Source: Herminiimonas sp. (lineage in GTDB: Bacteria; Pseudomonadota; Gammaproteobacteria; Burkholderiales; Burkholderiaceae_D). From it: DNA of 47,511 nt. Shown one piece after another: positions 5,593-14,092 of the stretch. The notes beneath the pieces are model-generated. The model saw nothing but the letters and a program-made list of their open reading frames with translations. It was not told where the DNA came from and searched no databases. The stretch spans positions 1 to 47,511 of the forward strand of contig JAQGMR010000031.1 in assembly GCA_028292265.1 (NCBI GenBank). Reading direction: 5' to 3'. The first letter of the stretch is position 1. Each line of letters begins with the position of its first letter. A program made the translations under genes and the position numbers.

Positions 5593-6363
5593 GTGACTAA
5601 CGCAAGCCAATTTCGGTGGACGTCCGCGGCGCTTACACACCCCGGCCTGGTTCGCGAGATCAACGAGGATTCGTTCCTTGACCTGCCGAGACGCGGCCTG
5701 TGGGCCGTGGCTGACGGACTCGGCGGGCATTCGCGCGGGGACGTTGCCAGTCGCATGGTGGTTGAAAGCCTGAGCACGCTGCCGGCGCCGTCCGGCTTGC
5801 AGCAGTTCATAGCCGATGTCCGCGAGCGCCTCCAGGCCGTCAATCGGCAACTGCTGGCCGAGGCGGTGGTACGCGATGTGTCGATCATTGGCAGCACGGC
5901 AGTTGTGCTGCTTGCGATAGACCGACAATGCGCCTTTCTTTGGGCCGGCGACAGCCGAATCTACCTGCTGCGCAATGCCGCCTTGCGTCTTTTGAGTCGC
6001 GATCATAGTCAGGTCGAGGAACTCAAGTCACGGGGCGCCCTTTCGGGCGACGAGGCTCGACTCTACCCGTCAAACAACATGATCACCCGCGCCGTGGGGG
6101 CAACCGATACGCTGGATCTGGACCTGGAAATGTTGAGCGCCATGGACGGCGACACGTTCCTCTTGTGTAGCGACGGCCTTAGCAATTCAGTCAATGAACG
6201 CGACGTGGCCAGCATACTTGCCTCGCGCGATTGCGAACAGGCCGCCCAGCGGCTGGTCGACATGGCGCTGCAGGGCGGCGGTCGCGACAATATATCGGTC
6301 GTCGTGGTTCGTGCGGAAGACCCGTGCGGCCATGAGATGACCTTGCTGAATCCAACCGTGTGA
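5593..6363 (+). CDS. PP2C-family serine/threonine protein phosphatase (Stp1/PrpC type)
   Basis: The protein has about 256 residues. It has the full bacterial PP2C motif order: VREINEDS (metal-binding Glu/Asp near residue 24), VADGLGGHSRGDVAS (metal-binding Asp in DGLGGH), GSTAVVLL, WAGDSRIYLL, SRDHSQV, LLCSDGLSN and GGGRDNISVVVV. It should be a soluble Mn/Mg-dependent phosphatase acting on phospho-Ser/Thr or phospho-Arg proteins. I chose the GTG at 5593 because GGAGG lies 5 nt upstream; an ATG at 5566 or TTG at 5557 would lengthen it by 9-12 residues. It stands right after the peptide array and converges on the enhancer-binding protein gene. A role in controlling the peptide system is plausible, but no partner kinase is in the window. 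Confidence 0.9.
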   Translation: MTNASQFRWTSAALTHPGLVREINEDSFLDLPRRGLWAVADGLGGHSRGDVASRMVVESLSTLPAPSGLQQFIADVRERLQAVNRQLLAEAVVRDVSIIGSTAVVLLAIDRQCAFLWAGDSRIYLLRNAALRLLSRDHSQVEELKSRGALSGDEARLYPSNNMITRAVGATDTLDLDLEMLSAMDGDTFLLCSDGLSNSVNERDVASILASRDCEQAAQRLVDMALQGGGRDNISVVVVRAEDPCGHEMTLLNPTV

Positions 6364-6372
6364 CGCAGCAGC

Positions 6373-6394
6373 GTAGCCGCCGCACTGCGGCTAC
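6373..6394. terminator. possible bidirectional terminator between converging genes
   Basis: GTAGCCGC (6373-6380) and GCGGCTAC (6387-6394) form an 8-bp stem with a 6-nt loop between the PP2C gene and the 3' end of the enhancer-binding protein gene. A short T-run (TTTTT) lies about 9 nt beyond on the plus strand, so termination is only plausible. Confidence 0.4.
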
Positions 6395-7725
6395 TGCACC
6401 CGTTTTTCTTCCACCGGCACATGCTGCTTGCGAAAATCCTTGGAATGAATTCCATGCTTCTTGAGCAGCATCTGAAGATGCGATCGGTTCATATCGCAAC
6501 GCCGCGCCAGTTCCGCAACCGTTCCACCAACTTCGTTCAGCCCATGCTGCAGAAATAGCCGCTCCGCTTCATCACTCGCCGCGCGTTTGGCGTCGCTGAG
6601 CGAATTGGGGCTCAAGAGCGCATGCGCCGATCCATTTGCACCCGCTATAGCCACGTCGTTTGCGGTCCGCGCAGCTGGCCGGATGTTGTTGGGAAGATGC
6701 ACCAGATCGGCCGTATCGCCGGCAAGGCATGAAATGCGGTAGATCAGATTGCGCAGTTCACGGATATTCCCGGGGTAGGCGTAGTTCAACAGGAAGTCCC
6801 GCAACCGCGGCGTCATCTTGACCGGGCGCCGCTTCAGTATCTCCGCCGCCTCGTCGCCGAAGAAAGCGAACAGCAAGGGTATTTCATCCTTGCGCTCGCG
6901 CAGCGCTGGGAGCGTCACGTGGATCACGCAGAGTCGATAGAACAGGTCCTCACGAAACCGGCCTTCCTGGCTCAGGCGCCGCAAATCCTTGTTGGTGGCG
7001 GCGACAATCCGGGCATCCACAATCATGGTTTCGTCGGAACCGACGCGCTGGATTTCATGGGCTTCCAGCACGCGCAGCAGCTTGACCTGACCGGCAAGCG
7101 GCAGTTCCCCAATCTCGTCCAGGAAGATGGTTCCCTTGTGGGCACTTTCAAACTTTCCCTTGCGGTCGTTGGAAGCGCCGGTGAAGGCGCCCTTCTTGTG
7201 GCCGAACAGTTCGGACTCCAGCAGGTTGTCGGGGATCGCGCCGCAATTCACTGAGATGAACGGTTTGTCGGCGCGTGCGCCGTTCGCATGGATTACTTTC
7301 GCCATCAGTTCTTTGCCGGTGCCGCTTTCGCCGTCTATCAATACCGGCAGGTCGGTCGGTGCGGCCTTCTCCGCGACCTCAAGCGCTTCCAGCAATTTTG
7401 GGTTGTCGCCGAAGGTTCCTTCAAAAATGAAGCTGCGCTCACGCAGGGCCCGGCGCCGCTCGCCAGGGGGCGCCAGGGTCGGCTCCGACGGCAGCGCCGG
7501 AGTTGCCTCGCCGTCGCCGCTCGCCGCCTTCACGAAGCGCTCGAGGTGAGACAACTGCATGACGTCGTCGCGCAGCGCCGTGGATTGGCGTAGCAGCTTC
7601 TCGATTTCCGCCCGGTTCAAATGCGATGCCCAGCGCAGCGTGGAGCGCAGGATTTCGATTTTTTCCAGCAAGCCCGCATAGGTAATGGCGGAGCGACCGG
7701 GAAGTCCCTGATTGAAAAGTTTCAT
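6391..7725 (-). CDS. sigma-54 enhancer-binding protein, likely regulator of the peptide operons
   Basis: The protein has 444 residues. Residues 1-100 hold no receiver, GAF, PAS or FHA domain that I can recognise, only a helical, charged segment. The AAA+ domain has Walker A GESGTGKE (132-139), the sigma-54-contacting GAFTGA loop (179-184), Walker B TIFLDEIGEL (199-208) and the arginine-finger region FREDLFYRL. A Fis-type helix-turn-helix sits near 408-433 (VAELARRCDMNRSHLQMLLKKHGI region). It should open sigma-54 promoters by ATP hydrolysis after binding an upstream site. Three such promoters with a shared motif lie 2-6 kb away. Its start overlaps the exporter stop by 4 bp (ATGA), so it is made in the same operon. 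Whatever signal controls it is not visible. Confidence 0.93.
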   Translation of the reverse strand: MKLFNQGLPGRSAITYAGLLEKIEILRSTLRWASHLNRAEIEKLLRQSTALRDDVMQLSHLERFVKAASGDGEATPALPSEPTLAPPGERRRALRERSFIFEGTFGDNPKLLEALEVAEKAAPTDLPVLIDGESGTGKELMAKVIHANGARADKPFISVNCGAIPDNLLESELFGHKKGAFTGASNDRKGKFESAHKGTIFLDEIGELPLAGQVKLLRVLEAHEIQRVGSDETMIVDARIVAATNKDLRRLSQEGRFREDLFYRLCVIHVTLPALRERKDEIPLLFAFFGDEAAEILKRRPVKMTPRLRDFLLNYAYPGNIRELRNLIYRISCLAGDTADLVHLPNNIRPAARTANDVAIAGANGSAHALLSPNSLSDAKRAASDEAERLFLQHGLNEVGGTVAELARRCDMNRSHLQMLLKKHGIHSKDFRKQHVPVEEKRVQ

Positions 7726-10700
7726 GCGGCGCTCAATTGCTTCTGCACCAGCTGGTAGTACATCCCGCGCCGGTTGACTAATTCATCATGCCTTCCCTGC
7801 TCAACGACCGCGCCTTCGAACAGGACCAGTATCTTGTCGGCGCCCATGATAGTGCTGAGGCGATGGGCGATGACCACGGCAGTGCGGCCGTGAAGGATGT
7901 CGTGCATGTTGCTGATCACATTGCTTTCGGACTGGCTGTCTAGCGCCGAAGTCGCTTCATCAAACACCAGCACACGCGGGTCATGGTAGAGGGCGCGCGC
8001 TATGCAGATGCGCTGGATCTGGCCGCCCGACAAGCCGACGCCACGTTCACCCACCACTTGCTCATAAGTCAGCGGCAGCTTGGCGATGAAGGGGTGGGCG
8101 TCCGCCATCTTCGCGACTTCCTCGATACGGCGGCGATCCGGGCTTTCGTCGCCGCTGGCAATGTTGTCGGCGATGGTCCCGGAGAACAGCAGGTTGCTTT
8201 GCATGACGTAGCCCACCTGGGCTCGGTAGTAATCCTTGTCGATCGTGCTCATGTCGTAGCCGTCGACGAAGATTTTCCCTTCCGTGGGCGGGTAGAAGCC
8301 GACCAGCAGTTTCGCCAGCGTGGTCTTGCCGGACCCGCTGCGCCCGACGATGGCGACCAGTTCGCCAGGTTTGATATCGAGGCTGATGTTTTCGAGGACA
8401 TACGGCGTTTCTTTTTCGCCGTACCGGAAGTAGACGCCGTCGAGCTTGATGGCCCCCTGCAGGTCCGGCAGGACAACCCGCGAAGCGATGTCCGAGGGCT
8501 TTTGCTCTGGTTCCATATCGAGCACGTCGCCGAGGCGCTCCATTGCCACGGCCGCATCGTTGAGCCGGGTCCACAGCCCGACCAGTCCCATCAAGGGCGC
8601 CAGCACGCTTCCCATCAAGGCATTGAACGCTATCAGCTGGCCGATGCTGAGTTCCCGATTCAGGACCAGGTCGGCGCCAACCCACAGAATCGCGATGGTG
8701 GTCGCCGAGTTCAGGACCTGCCCCACCAGTCCCACCGCGATGTTGAAGGATTGCGCCCGATACTGCACCTCGAGCGCCTTGGCATATTTCTTTTCCCACT
8801 TGAGGCGTACCGGGCGCTCTATTCCCATGCCCTTGATGGTTTCCACGCCGCCGAGGGCCTCCATCAAGTACGCCTTGGCGTCGGTGGAACTCGTGAACGA
8901 TTCGCGGGCGTAGTTCTTGAGACGCGGCGTCACGACCACGGTAAGCGCCATGACTGGAATGACGAAGGCGATCAGCACCAGGGTCAGCTTCACGTTGTAA
9001 AGAAACATGATCGTGAAGTAGATGAACACCATGAGGAGGTTCAGGATCGTGGTGACCGTCGACTCGGTGAGGAACGAGCGTATGGTCGCGTTCTCCTCGA
9101 AGCGCGCCAAAATATCGCCGCTCTTGCGTTTGGCAAAAAAGGAAAATGGCAATGACATCGTGTGCTTGAAGAAACTGGACATCATTGCGAAGTCCATGTT
9201 GCGGATCATGAAGTTCGCGAGGTAAGCGCGGATCGTCGCCATGATCTGCGTGAAAAGGCTGGCAATAATCAGGCCGCTGATGAGCAACTGCAACAGGCTG
9301 ACGTTCTGGTGCACGATCACGCCGTCCAAAATGTTCTGGATAATCAGCGGCGGCACAATCCCAAGCATCTGGATAACGAAGGTGGCGAGGAATAGGTGCA
9401 GCAGGATTTTTTTGTAGGGCTTCAAATAGCCGACAAAGCGCATCCATGGCGAGCGCGTCGCCGACATTTTGGCGAGGTTCTCGCCCGGCGAGAACAAAAG
9501 GCAGGTGCCGCTCCAGCCACGCTCAAATTCCTCCACCGTCATTTTCTTGAAGCCGACGGCCGGGTCCGCGACCCAGACCTGGCGCTTCGACGCGCCATAC
9601 ACGACGACGTAGTGGTAACCCTCCCAATGCACGATGAAGGGAAGCTCAAATCCCAGCAGGGCTTCGAAGGTGCACTGCACTCCGCGGGTGGTGAATCCGA
9701 GCGCATCGCCGACCCGGGCGAGGCTGTCGAGCGTTGCGCCCTGGGTCGTGACGTTGGCCATTTCGCGCAGCTTGCCAAGCGTCATGGAGATGCCGTAGTG
9801 GCGGCAGATCATGGCAAGGCAGGCGGCACCGCAATCCATCTCCTCCGCCTGTTCAACCAGTGGGAACCGGCGCAGGATCTTTTCACCGCTCTGGGGCTGG
9901 GATTGCAAGTCAAGCGTGACCGGCCGCTTGCGCCGCTCCGCCAACTTCTTCTGCCGCTGCAATTCGCGCTCGACAAAGCGCATTCGCTCTTCAAGCACTT
10001 CCCGCAGCTTGGGGTTGCGCTCCACGATGAAGTGCACCGTCTTTTCCGGTATCACCAGCAGCGTGGTGTCGGTCTCGGCCACGACGGAGGCAATCTGCTC
10101 CTGCCGCAACAGGCAAGCCTTTTCCCCGAAAATTTCACCCTTGCGCAACGTGGCGAGCGGAAACTCGATGCCCTCTTCCGTGCGGACTACTCGGACTTCG
10201 CCTTGCCGGACCACATAGAGCCGCCGGTCCTCGCGCGAGTCCTGCTTCAGGATTTCCCGCCCGGCGCTGACCCGCTTTACGCCGACGCTGCGCACCAGGT
10301 CTTCCAGCTCGTTCTTTTCAACCTTGCCGCGCAAGTCAAACAGGCGCGCTACAGAGCCGCCTGCGGAATTGATGGCGACGTAGTTGGTGACAAAGCCGCG
10401 CGCCGCCATGTTCTGCGAAAGCACCGGCTCAAATGCACTGCGGGGGATGAAGAGCACTTCCGTCTTGACGGATGCCCGCACCGAAGCGTCGTGCTGCACT
10501 TCACGCAGCATGGCGAGCTCGGCAAAGACCTCATGGGTCTTGCGAACGCCCATGCTGATTTCCTTGCCACCCTCTTCGGAAAAGACGCGTACCGAGCCGG
10601 ACTTGATGACGCACATTCCTTCTGCCGGGTCGCCTGCATTGCAGACCGTGTCGCCGAAGCCGAAGAATCGTGATTGCGCCTGCTCGGCCAGCTGCTCGAG

Positions 10701-10781
10701 TTCTGCGGGAGTGAATGCGGAGAGGATTTCAACGGTCGACAGGAAGTCGGCAAGCGACGGCGTCCTGATCTGCGGCTCCAT
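7722..10781 (-). CDS. peptidase-containing ABC exporter with two cNMP-binding domains (C39 bacteriocin-type)
   Basis: The protein has about 1019 residues from the ATG at 10781, which has AAGGGG 5 nt upstream; a GTG at 10805 is possible. Domain order: two cyclic-nucleotide-binding folds (about 10-140 and 155-270); a basic linker; a C39 peptidase (about 305-430) with oxyanion Gln311, Cys317 in MDCGAAC, His390 in GYHYVVV and Asp406 in ADPAVG, so the catalytic set is complete; a six-helix ABC membrane domain (about 440-720); and an ATPase with GRSGSGKTT (near 815), LSGGQ (near 919) and VLVFDEATSALD (near 940). It should cut leaders after Gly-Gly and pump the peptides across the inner membrane. 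The adjacent leader-peptide array supplies obvious substrates. The double cNMP module suggests gating by a nucleotide or other small ligand, or may be purely structural. Confidence 0.95.
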   Translation of the reverse strand: MEPQIRTPSLADFLSTVEILSAFTPAELEQLAEQAQSRFFGFGDTVCNAGDPAEGMCVIKSGSVRVFSEEGGKEISMGVRKTHEVFAELAMLREVQHDASVRASVKTEVLFIPRSAFEPVLSQNMAARGFVTNYVAINSAGGSVARLFDLRGKVEKNELEDLVRSVGVKRVSAGREILKQDSREDRRLYVVRQGEVRVVRTEEGIEFPLATLRKGEIFGEKACLLRQEQIASVVAETDTTLLVIPEKTVHFIVERNPKLREVLEERMRFVERELQRQKKLAERRKRPVTLDLQSQPQSGEKILRRFPLVEQAEEMDCGAACLAMICRHYGISMTLGKLREMANVTTQGATLDSLARVGDALGFTTRGVQCTFEALLGFELPFIVHWEGYHYVVVYGASKRQVWVADPAVGFKKMTVEEFERGWSGTCLLFSPGENLAKMSATRSPWMRFVGYLKPYKKILLHLFLATFVIQMLGIVPPLIIQNILDGVIVHQNVSLLQLLISGLIIASLFTQIMATIRAYLANFMIRNMDFAMMSSFFKHTMSLPFSFFAKRKSGDILARFEENATIRSFLTESTVTTILNLLMVFIYFTIMFLYNVKLTLVLIAFVIPVMALTVVVTPRLKNYARESFTSSTDAKAYLMEALGGVETIKGMGIERPVRLKWEKKYAKALEVQYRAQSFNIAVGLVGQVLNSATTIAILWVGADLVLNRELSIGQLIAFNALMGSVLAPLMGLVGLWTRLNDAAVAMERLGDVLDMEPEQKPSDIASRVVLPDLQGAIKLDGVYFRYGEKETPYVLENISLDIKPGELVAIVGRSGSGKTTLAKLLVGFYPPTEGKIFVDGYDMSTIDKDYYRAQVGYVMQSNLLFSGTIADNIASGDESPDRRRIEEVAKMADAHPFIAKLPLTYEQVVGERGVGLSGGQIQRICIARALYHDPRVLVFDEATSALDSQSESNVISNMHDILHGRTAVVIAHRLSTIMGADKILVLFEGAVVEQGRHDELVNRRGMYYQLVQKQLSAA

Positions 10782-10841
10782 GTTGTCCCCTTCCCGTTGC
10801 GACACCTGTCTCCCGTGCCGCCTGCGCGGCCGGGCAGCAGC

Positions 10842-11594
10842 TTATTGGACTTCGATGATGTGTTCCTGCGAACGGGCAAGCAGCCATTCCTCGCGCAACA
10901 TGCGCCGCACCTCGGCCGACGTCTCTTCATCGAGCTTCGCAGGATGCTTGGCGTTGATGGCGAAGATTTCAAACACAGACCCGTCGGCAGACGGGAATGG
11001 CCCGAGCAGGTCGCCAACGGCTGCGTTGAAAACCTTGGCTTCGATGTCAGGCTTGAGCGAGCCGCGCATAACCTTGCCAATGACCCCGCCGCGGTCCCGC
11101 GTGTCCGCAATGGAATGTTCGTGCGCCATTTCGGCGAACAACTCCGGCTCTTCACGCAAGACGGAAACCATTTCCTTCGCCTTGCCCTCGGCGTCGAGCA
11201 CCATATGGCTGATCTCGATGCTGTCGAAGCGCGGCGAATTGAGCTGGAAATACTCGCTCACCGCCTTCTCGCTGCAAACCTTCTCCATCACTTTTTCCTG
11301 GTAGAGGCTGTCGACGATGAAGTCCTCGAATTCATCCAGACTGATCTTGAGCGCATCAAGGTAGCGATTCATGTCGGCAGCCCGGTGCAGACCCTGTACC
11401 CGCCTGAACTGGTCCGCCCGCTCCTGGATTTCTTCCGTGGCAAGCGCAACGCCCTGCTTCTTTGCGGCGCGCACCGTCAACTTTTCCCTGACCAACTGTT
11501 CTATTAGATTTTCGAATTGCCCAGTGAGCTTTAGTGACCGGACAAAATCATCCGTGTCGATCACTTCATCGTCGATACGTACTATCGCTGCCAT
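10842..11594 (-). CDS. PpiC/SurA-like parvulin peptidyl-prolyl isomerase, cytoplasmic
   Basis: The protein has 250 residues from the ATG at 11594, which has AAGGAG 8 nt upstream; the longer frame to 11696 lacks support. The N-terminal half is helical (LIEQLVREKL, EIQERADQFRR, SLDEFEDFIVDSLY), like the chaperone part of SurA/PrsA. Residues of about 120-225 form a parvulin domain: ISHMVL, LFAEMAHEHSIADTRDRGG, IGKVMRG, EAKVFNAAVGDLLGPF. It has no signal peptide, so it should act in the cytoplasm, perhaps keeping precursors unfolded for the exporter. It is the first gene of the operon and is followed 60 bp later by the exporter. The window shows no HlyD-type adaptor gene. Confidence 0.88.
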   Translation of the reverse strand: MAAIVRIDDEVIDTDDFVRSLKLTGQFENLIEQLVREKLTVRAAKKQGVALATEEIQERADQFRRVQGLHRAADMNRYLDALKISLDEFEDFIVDSLYQEKVMEKVCSEKAVSEYFQLNSPRFDSIEISHMVLDAEGKAKEMVSVLREEPELFAEMAHEHSIADTRDRGGVIGKVMRGSLKPDIEAKVFNAAVGDLLGPFPSADGSVFEIFAINAKHPAKLDEETSAEVRRMLREEWLLARSQEHIIEVQ

Positions 11595-12313
11595 CGCTTG
11601 CACTCCTTGTGATAGGGAGCTTGCACGCCAAACGCTACCGTGGTTGCCGGATGCAATGCTGCCGTGTCGCCGCATGTCGGATAGAAGCTCCGACACTCGA
11701 AGGGCGCCCCTTGCCGCTGACCTGGGTTATCGCTTGCCATCGTTTTACGATCATGGGACTGCAGCGCGCCGGTGGCGGGCTTTCCAGAAACGGCTGGTCG
11801 CTGACGCACTACGTTTCCACTTTAGACGCAAAACTGTTGGTGGCAAGCCGGCACACGACGCGCTATTGACTGGCATCGCCTTGCGTGTTCCTGGGGAATA
11901 TTTTTTGCGAGGTGCGCTATGTCCGGAACGTTGATTCAGGACGCTGAATCGAGGACGCTGATTCGGGTGCAGTTAACCATTCGCTGAGTCGGAGGCCAGC
12001 GGATGATGGATGCTGAAAGCTCAACACCTGCGAAGGGACTTGAACATGGCGTACTGGTCAAGTCGGCGACCCATTAGCGACGCCATGAGCCGCGAGTCGG
12101 GACTACTGCCGGGACCGGGGACTGGTTGGGCACCCGAAATAACCCAGGATGCCAGGATGTCCTTAATGCCGCCTTGCATGCCGGATTTGCTCCGACACAT
12201 CTGCGCTGGAGCTAAAACCATGTCTGATATCACGGTATTCAATGGGGGTTTTTGGAGAACAGTGCCCACCTACTGCATTGCAGCAGAACCCCTACTTTAA
12301 GAAAAGGATCACC
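11595..12313. other. intergenic region between divergent genes
   Basis: This 719-bp stretch should hold the promoters of the isomerase-exporter-regulator operon (minus strand) and of the small gene at 12314. I find neither a good sigma-54 promoter nor the 21-bp motif of the peptide operons. Short direct repeats of GATTCAGGACGCT type occur at about 11934-11966. Confidence 0.5.
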
Positions 12314-12538
12314 ATGTCAGCCGCTTATGCTCCATCTCACGACGTCTCCTACTTGAATAACATTGTGCAAGCAGTGCAAAACTTGTTTTCCGCCGTTTTC
12401 GTGCTCAAGGCACGTGACTATGTTGAGTGCTTCGAGTCCGCACTCGCAATGAACCGGGTCATCGGTGGCCGCGCCAACCTCACGCCCGACCAACTTGAGA
12501 AACTCCGGGTGATGGCTGGTGTCAGTACGATGCGTTGA
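12314..12538 (+). CDS. small protein of unknown function
   Basis: The protein has 74 residues, starting MSAAYAPSHDVSYLNNIVQ. The ATG has AAAGGAT about 6 nt upstream. There is a mildly hydrophobic helix-like segment (IVQAVQNLFSAVFVLKARDY), one Cys, and a charged helical end (LTPDQLEKLRVMAG). It has no double-glycine leader and no clear membrane span. I do not recognise the family. It lies next to the secretion operon but is transcribed away from it; an accessory or immunity role is possible but unsupported. Confidence 0.6.
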   Translation: MSAAYAPSHDVSYLNNIVQAVQNLFSAVFVLKARDYVECFESALAMNRVIGGRANLTPDQLEKLRVMAGVSTMR

Positions 12539-12674
12539 AGAAGGTCGCAAGTCAGTAATGCCGGCCGGCTTGCAACAATGCGACGCGCCAATTCGCGACT
12601 GTAACAAACTATTAAAACGGCAACTTTTCGCTGTTTTGGCGCTCTATCCTGTTTTGATAAAACCAGGAGTCGCA

Positions 12675-13208
12675 ATGAACCAAAGAAAACTATTCAGCGC
12701 ATCTGTCCTGTCGGCGTGTGTCATGCTGGCCGCGTGCGGCACGCCGAACTATGGCAACAACGCATCGTCCTATCCAGCGTCCCAGTCGTATCCGACGTCG
12801 CAGTCCTATCCGCCATCCCAGCCTTACCCAACGTCCCAGTCCTACCCATCCTCAGGAACGTCCGCCACGACGGCTTTCGGCGTGGTTGAGTCGATCCAGG
12901 CAGTGAACACAGGCAGCTCGTCGGGCGGCATCAATGCCGGCACCGTGATCGGAGGCGTTGTCGGAGGGTTGCTCGGCAACCAGGTCGGTGGTGGCACTGG
13001 CCGCGGTGTTGCCACGGCTGCTGGTGTAGTCGGCGGGGCAATGGCCGGGAACCAGATTCAGAAAAACACGCAGGCGCCCTCCACCGCTTATCAGGTAGGC
13101 GTTCGCCTGGACAATGGCGCATTTCAGACCGTGATGCAGGACAGCGTGGCGGACCTGAATGTAGGCAGCCGGGTGCGACTGGATAACGGCCGCGTCTACC
13201 GCTATTGA
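12675..13208 (+). CDS. glycine-zipper outer-membrane lipoprotein (17-kDa antigen/SlyB-like)
   Basis: The protein has 177 residues. It has a lipoprotein signal peptide with lipobox LAAC (Cys near residue 21). A low-complexity linker follows with repeats of QSYPTS/QSYPPS (about 32-60). A glycine-zipper 2TM domain (GTVIGGVVGGLLGNQVGGG and GVVGGAMAGNQIQ, about 95-140) comes next. The C-terminal part (VGVRLDNGAFQTV, NVGSRVRLDNGRVYRY) is that of SlyB/PcP-type proteins. AGGAG lies 6 nt upstream of the ATG. It should be a lipid-anchored outer-membrane or periplasmic protein affecting envelope integrity. The Tyr/Pro/Ser repeat is less common in the family. Confidence 0.88.
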   Translation: MNQRKLFSASVLSACVMLAACGTPNYGNNASSYPASQSYPTSQSYPPSQPYPTSQSYPSSGTSATTAFGVVESIQAVNTGSSSGGINAGTVIGGVVGGLLGNQVGGGTGRGVATAAGVVGGAMAGNQIQKNTQAPSTAYQVGVRLDNGAFQTVMQDSVADLNVGSRVRLDNGRVYRY

Positions 13209-13360
13209 TTCACGGGCCTGAGCGAGCGGCTAAGCGGCATTCGTCGCTTGCCGGCAAGGCCTTTCGATCTCAACTGCCTGACCAGGCGCTTAGCTGGGGC
13301 ATTTAGCTCGGGCGCCTGGCGGGCCCTCATCGCCATGCGGACTGGCCCAGCAGCCGTGGC

Positions 13361-14008
13361 TCATTCGGCGTCGGGCTGGTTCGCAGGCGCTGCCCGAGCG
13401 AAAGCGTCCAAATCCAGGCATGCGGTGTGAATCCGCATGACGGTCGCCATGCCTGTGAGATCGCAGTCAAAGCGCTGTGCGTTGGCCACTTGGGGAACGA
13501 GGCAACAGTCGGCAAGCGTTGGCTTTTCGCCTGCGCAGAACGTGCCAGTGCGGCTGTCCGCGACAAGGGTTGCCTCCAGCGCGGCAAGGCCGCTCACGCA
13601 CCAGTGGCGGTACCAGGCATTCTTGTCGTCCTCGCTAACCTTCAGGTCGCGTGTGAGATAACGCAGAATCCGCAGGTTGTTGAGTGGATGTATGTCGCAA
13701 GCGATTTGCAGCGCGAGACTGCGTATGTGCGCGCGATCAAGCGCCGAGCCGGGTAGCAACAACGGCTCAGGATGGACCTCGTCCAGGTACTCCATAATGG
13801 CGAGAGACTGGGTCAGCACCGCGCCCGCGTCGTCGATAAATGTCGGTACAAGCGCGTTGGGATTCAACTTTCGATAGGACTCGGACAACTGCTCTCCGCC
13901 ACCCTTTACCAGGTGGACTGGAATCACGTCGTAATCCAGTCCCTTCAAGTTCAGTGCGATGCGCACGCGATAGGAAGCAGAGCTCCGAAAGAAGCTGTAC
14001 AGTTTCAT
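13361..14008 (-). CDS. maiA: maleylacetoacetate (or maleylpyruvate) isomerase, zeta-class GST
   Basis: The protein has 215 residues. It has the zeta-GST signature SSASYRVRIALNLKG near the N-terminus (catalytic Ser), the thioredoxin-fold NPNALVPTF and SLAIMEYLDE, and a C-terminal helical domain with PTLADCCLVPQVANAQRF. It should isomerise cis to trans ring-cleavage products with glutathione in tyrosine/homogentisate or gentisate breakdown. The start at 14008 is set by GGAG 7 nt upstream. The upstream FAH-family hydrolase gene on the same strand would take the next step. Which substrate is used cannot be told from sequence. Confidence 0.88.
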   Translation of the reverse strand: MKLYSFFRSSASYRVRIALNLKGLDYDVIPVHLVKGGGEQLSESYRKLNPNALVPTFIDDAGAVLTQSLAIMEYLDEVHPEPLLLPGSALDRAHIRSLALQIACDIHPLNNLRILRYLTRDLKVSEDDKNAWYRHWCVSGLAALEATLVADSRTGTFCAGEKPTLADCCLVPQVANAQRFDCDLTGMATVMRIHTACLDLDAFARAAPANQPDAE

Positions 14009-14092
14009 GGCGTTGCTCCGTGTCGAATGCGCATCGTTCAAAAGGACGGCGTGGCAGCCGAACTAGCCGATTATTATTGTTTCCAACCGCGC

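Noticed and set aside
7983..10673. Long plus-strand frames (7983-9155 and 9396-10673) opposite the exporter
   Set aside because: They mirror the exporter reading frame, have no recognisable domains and no supported starts.
11595..11800. A sigma-54 promoter for the isomerase-exporter-activator operon
   Set aside because: Only weak partial matches with wrong spacing or a poor -12 element were found on the minus strand, and the 21-bp motif is absent.
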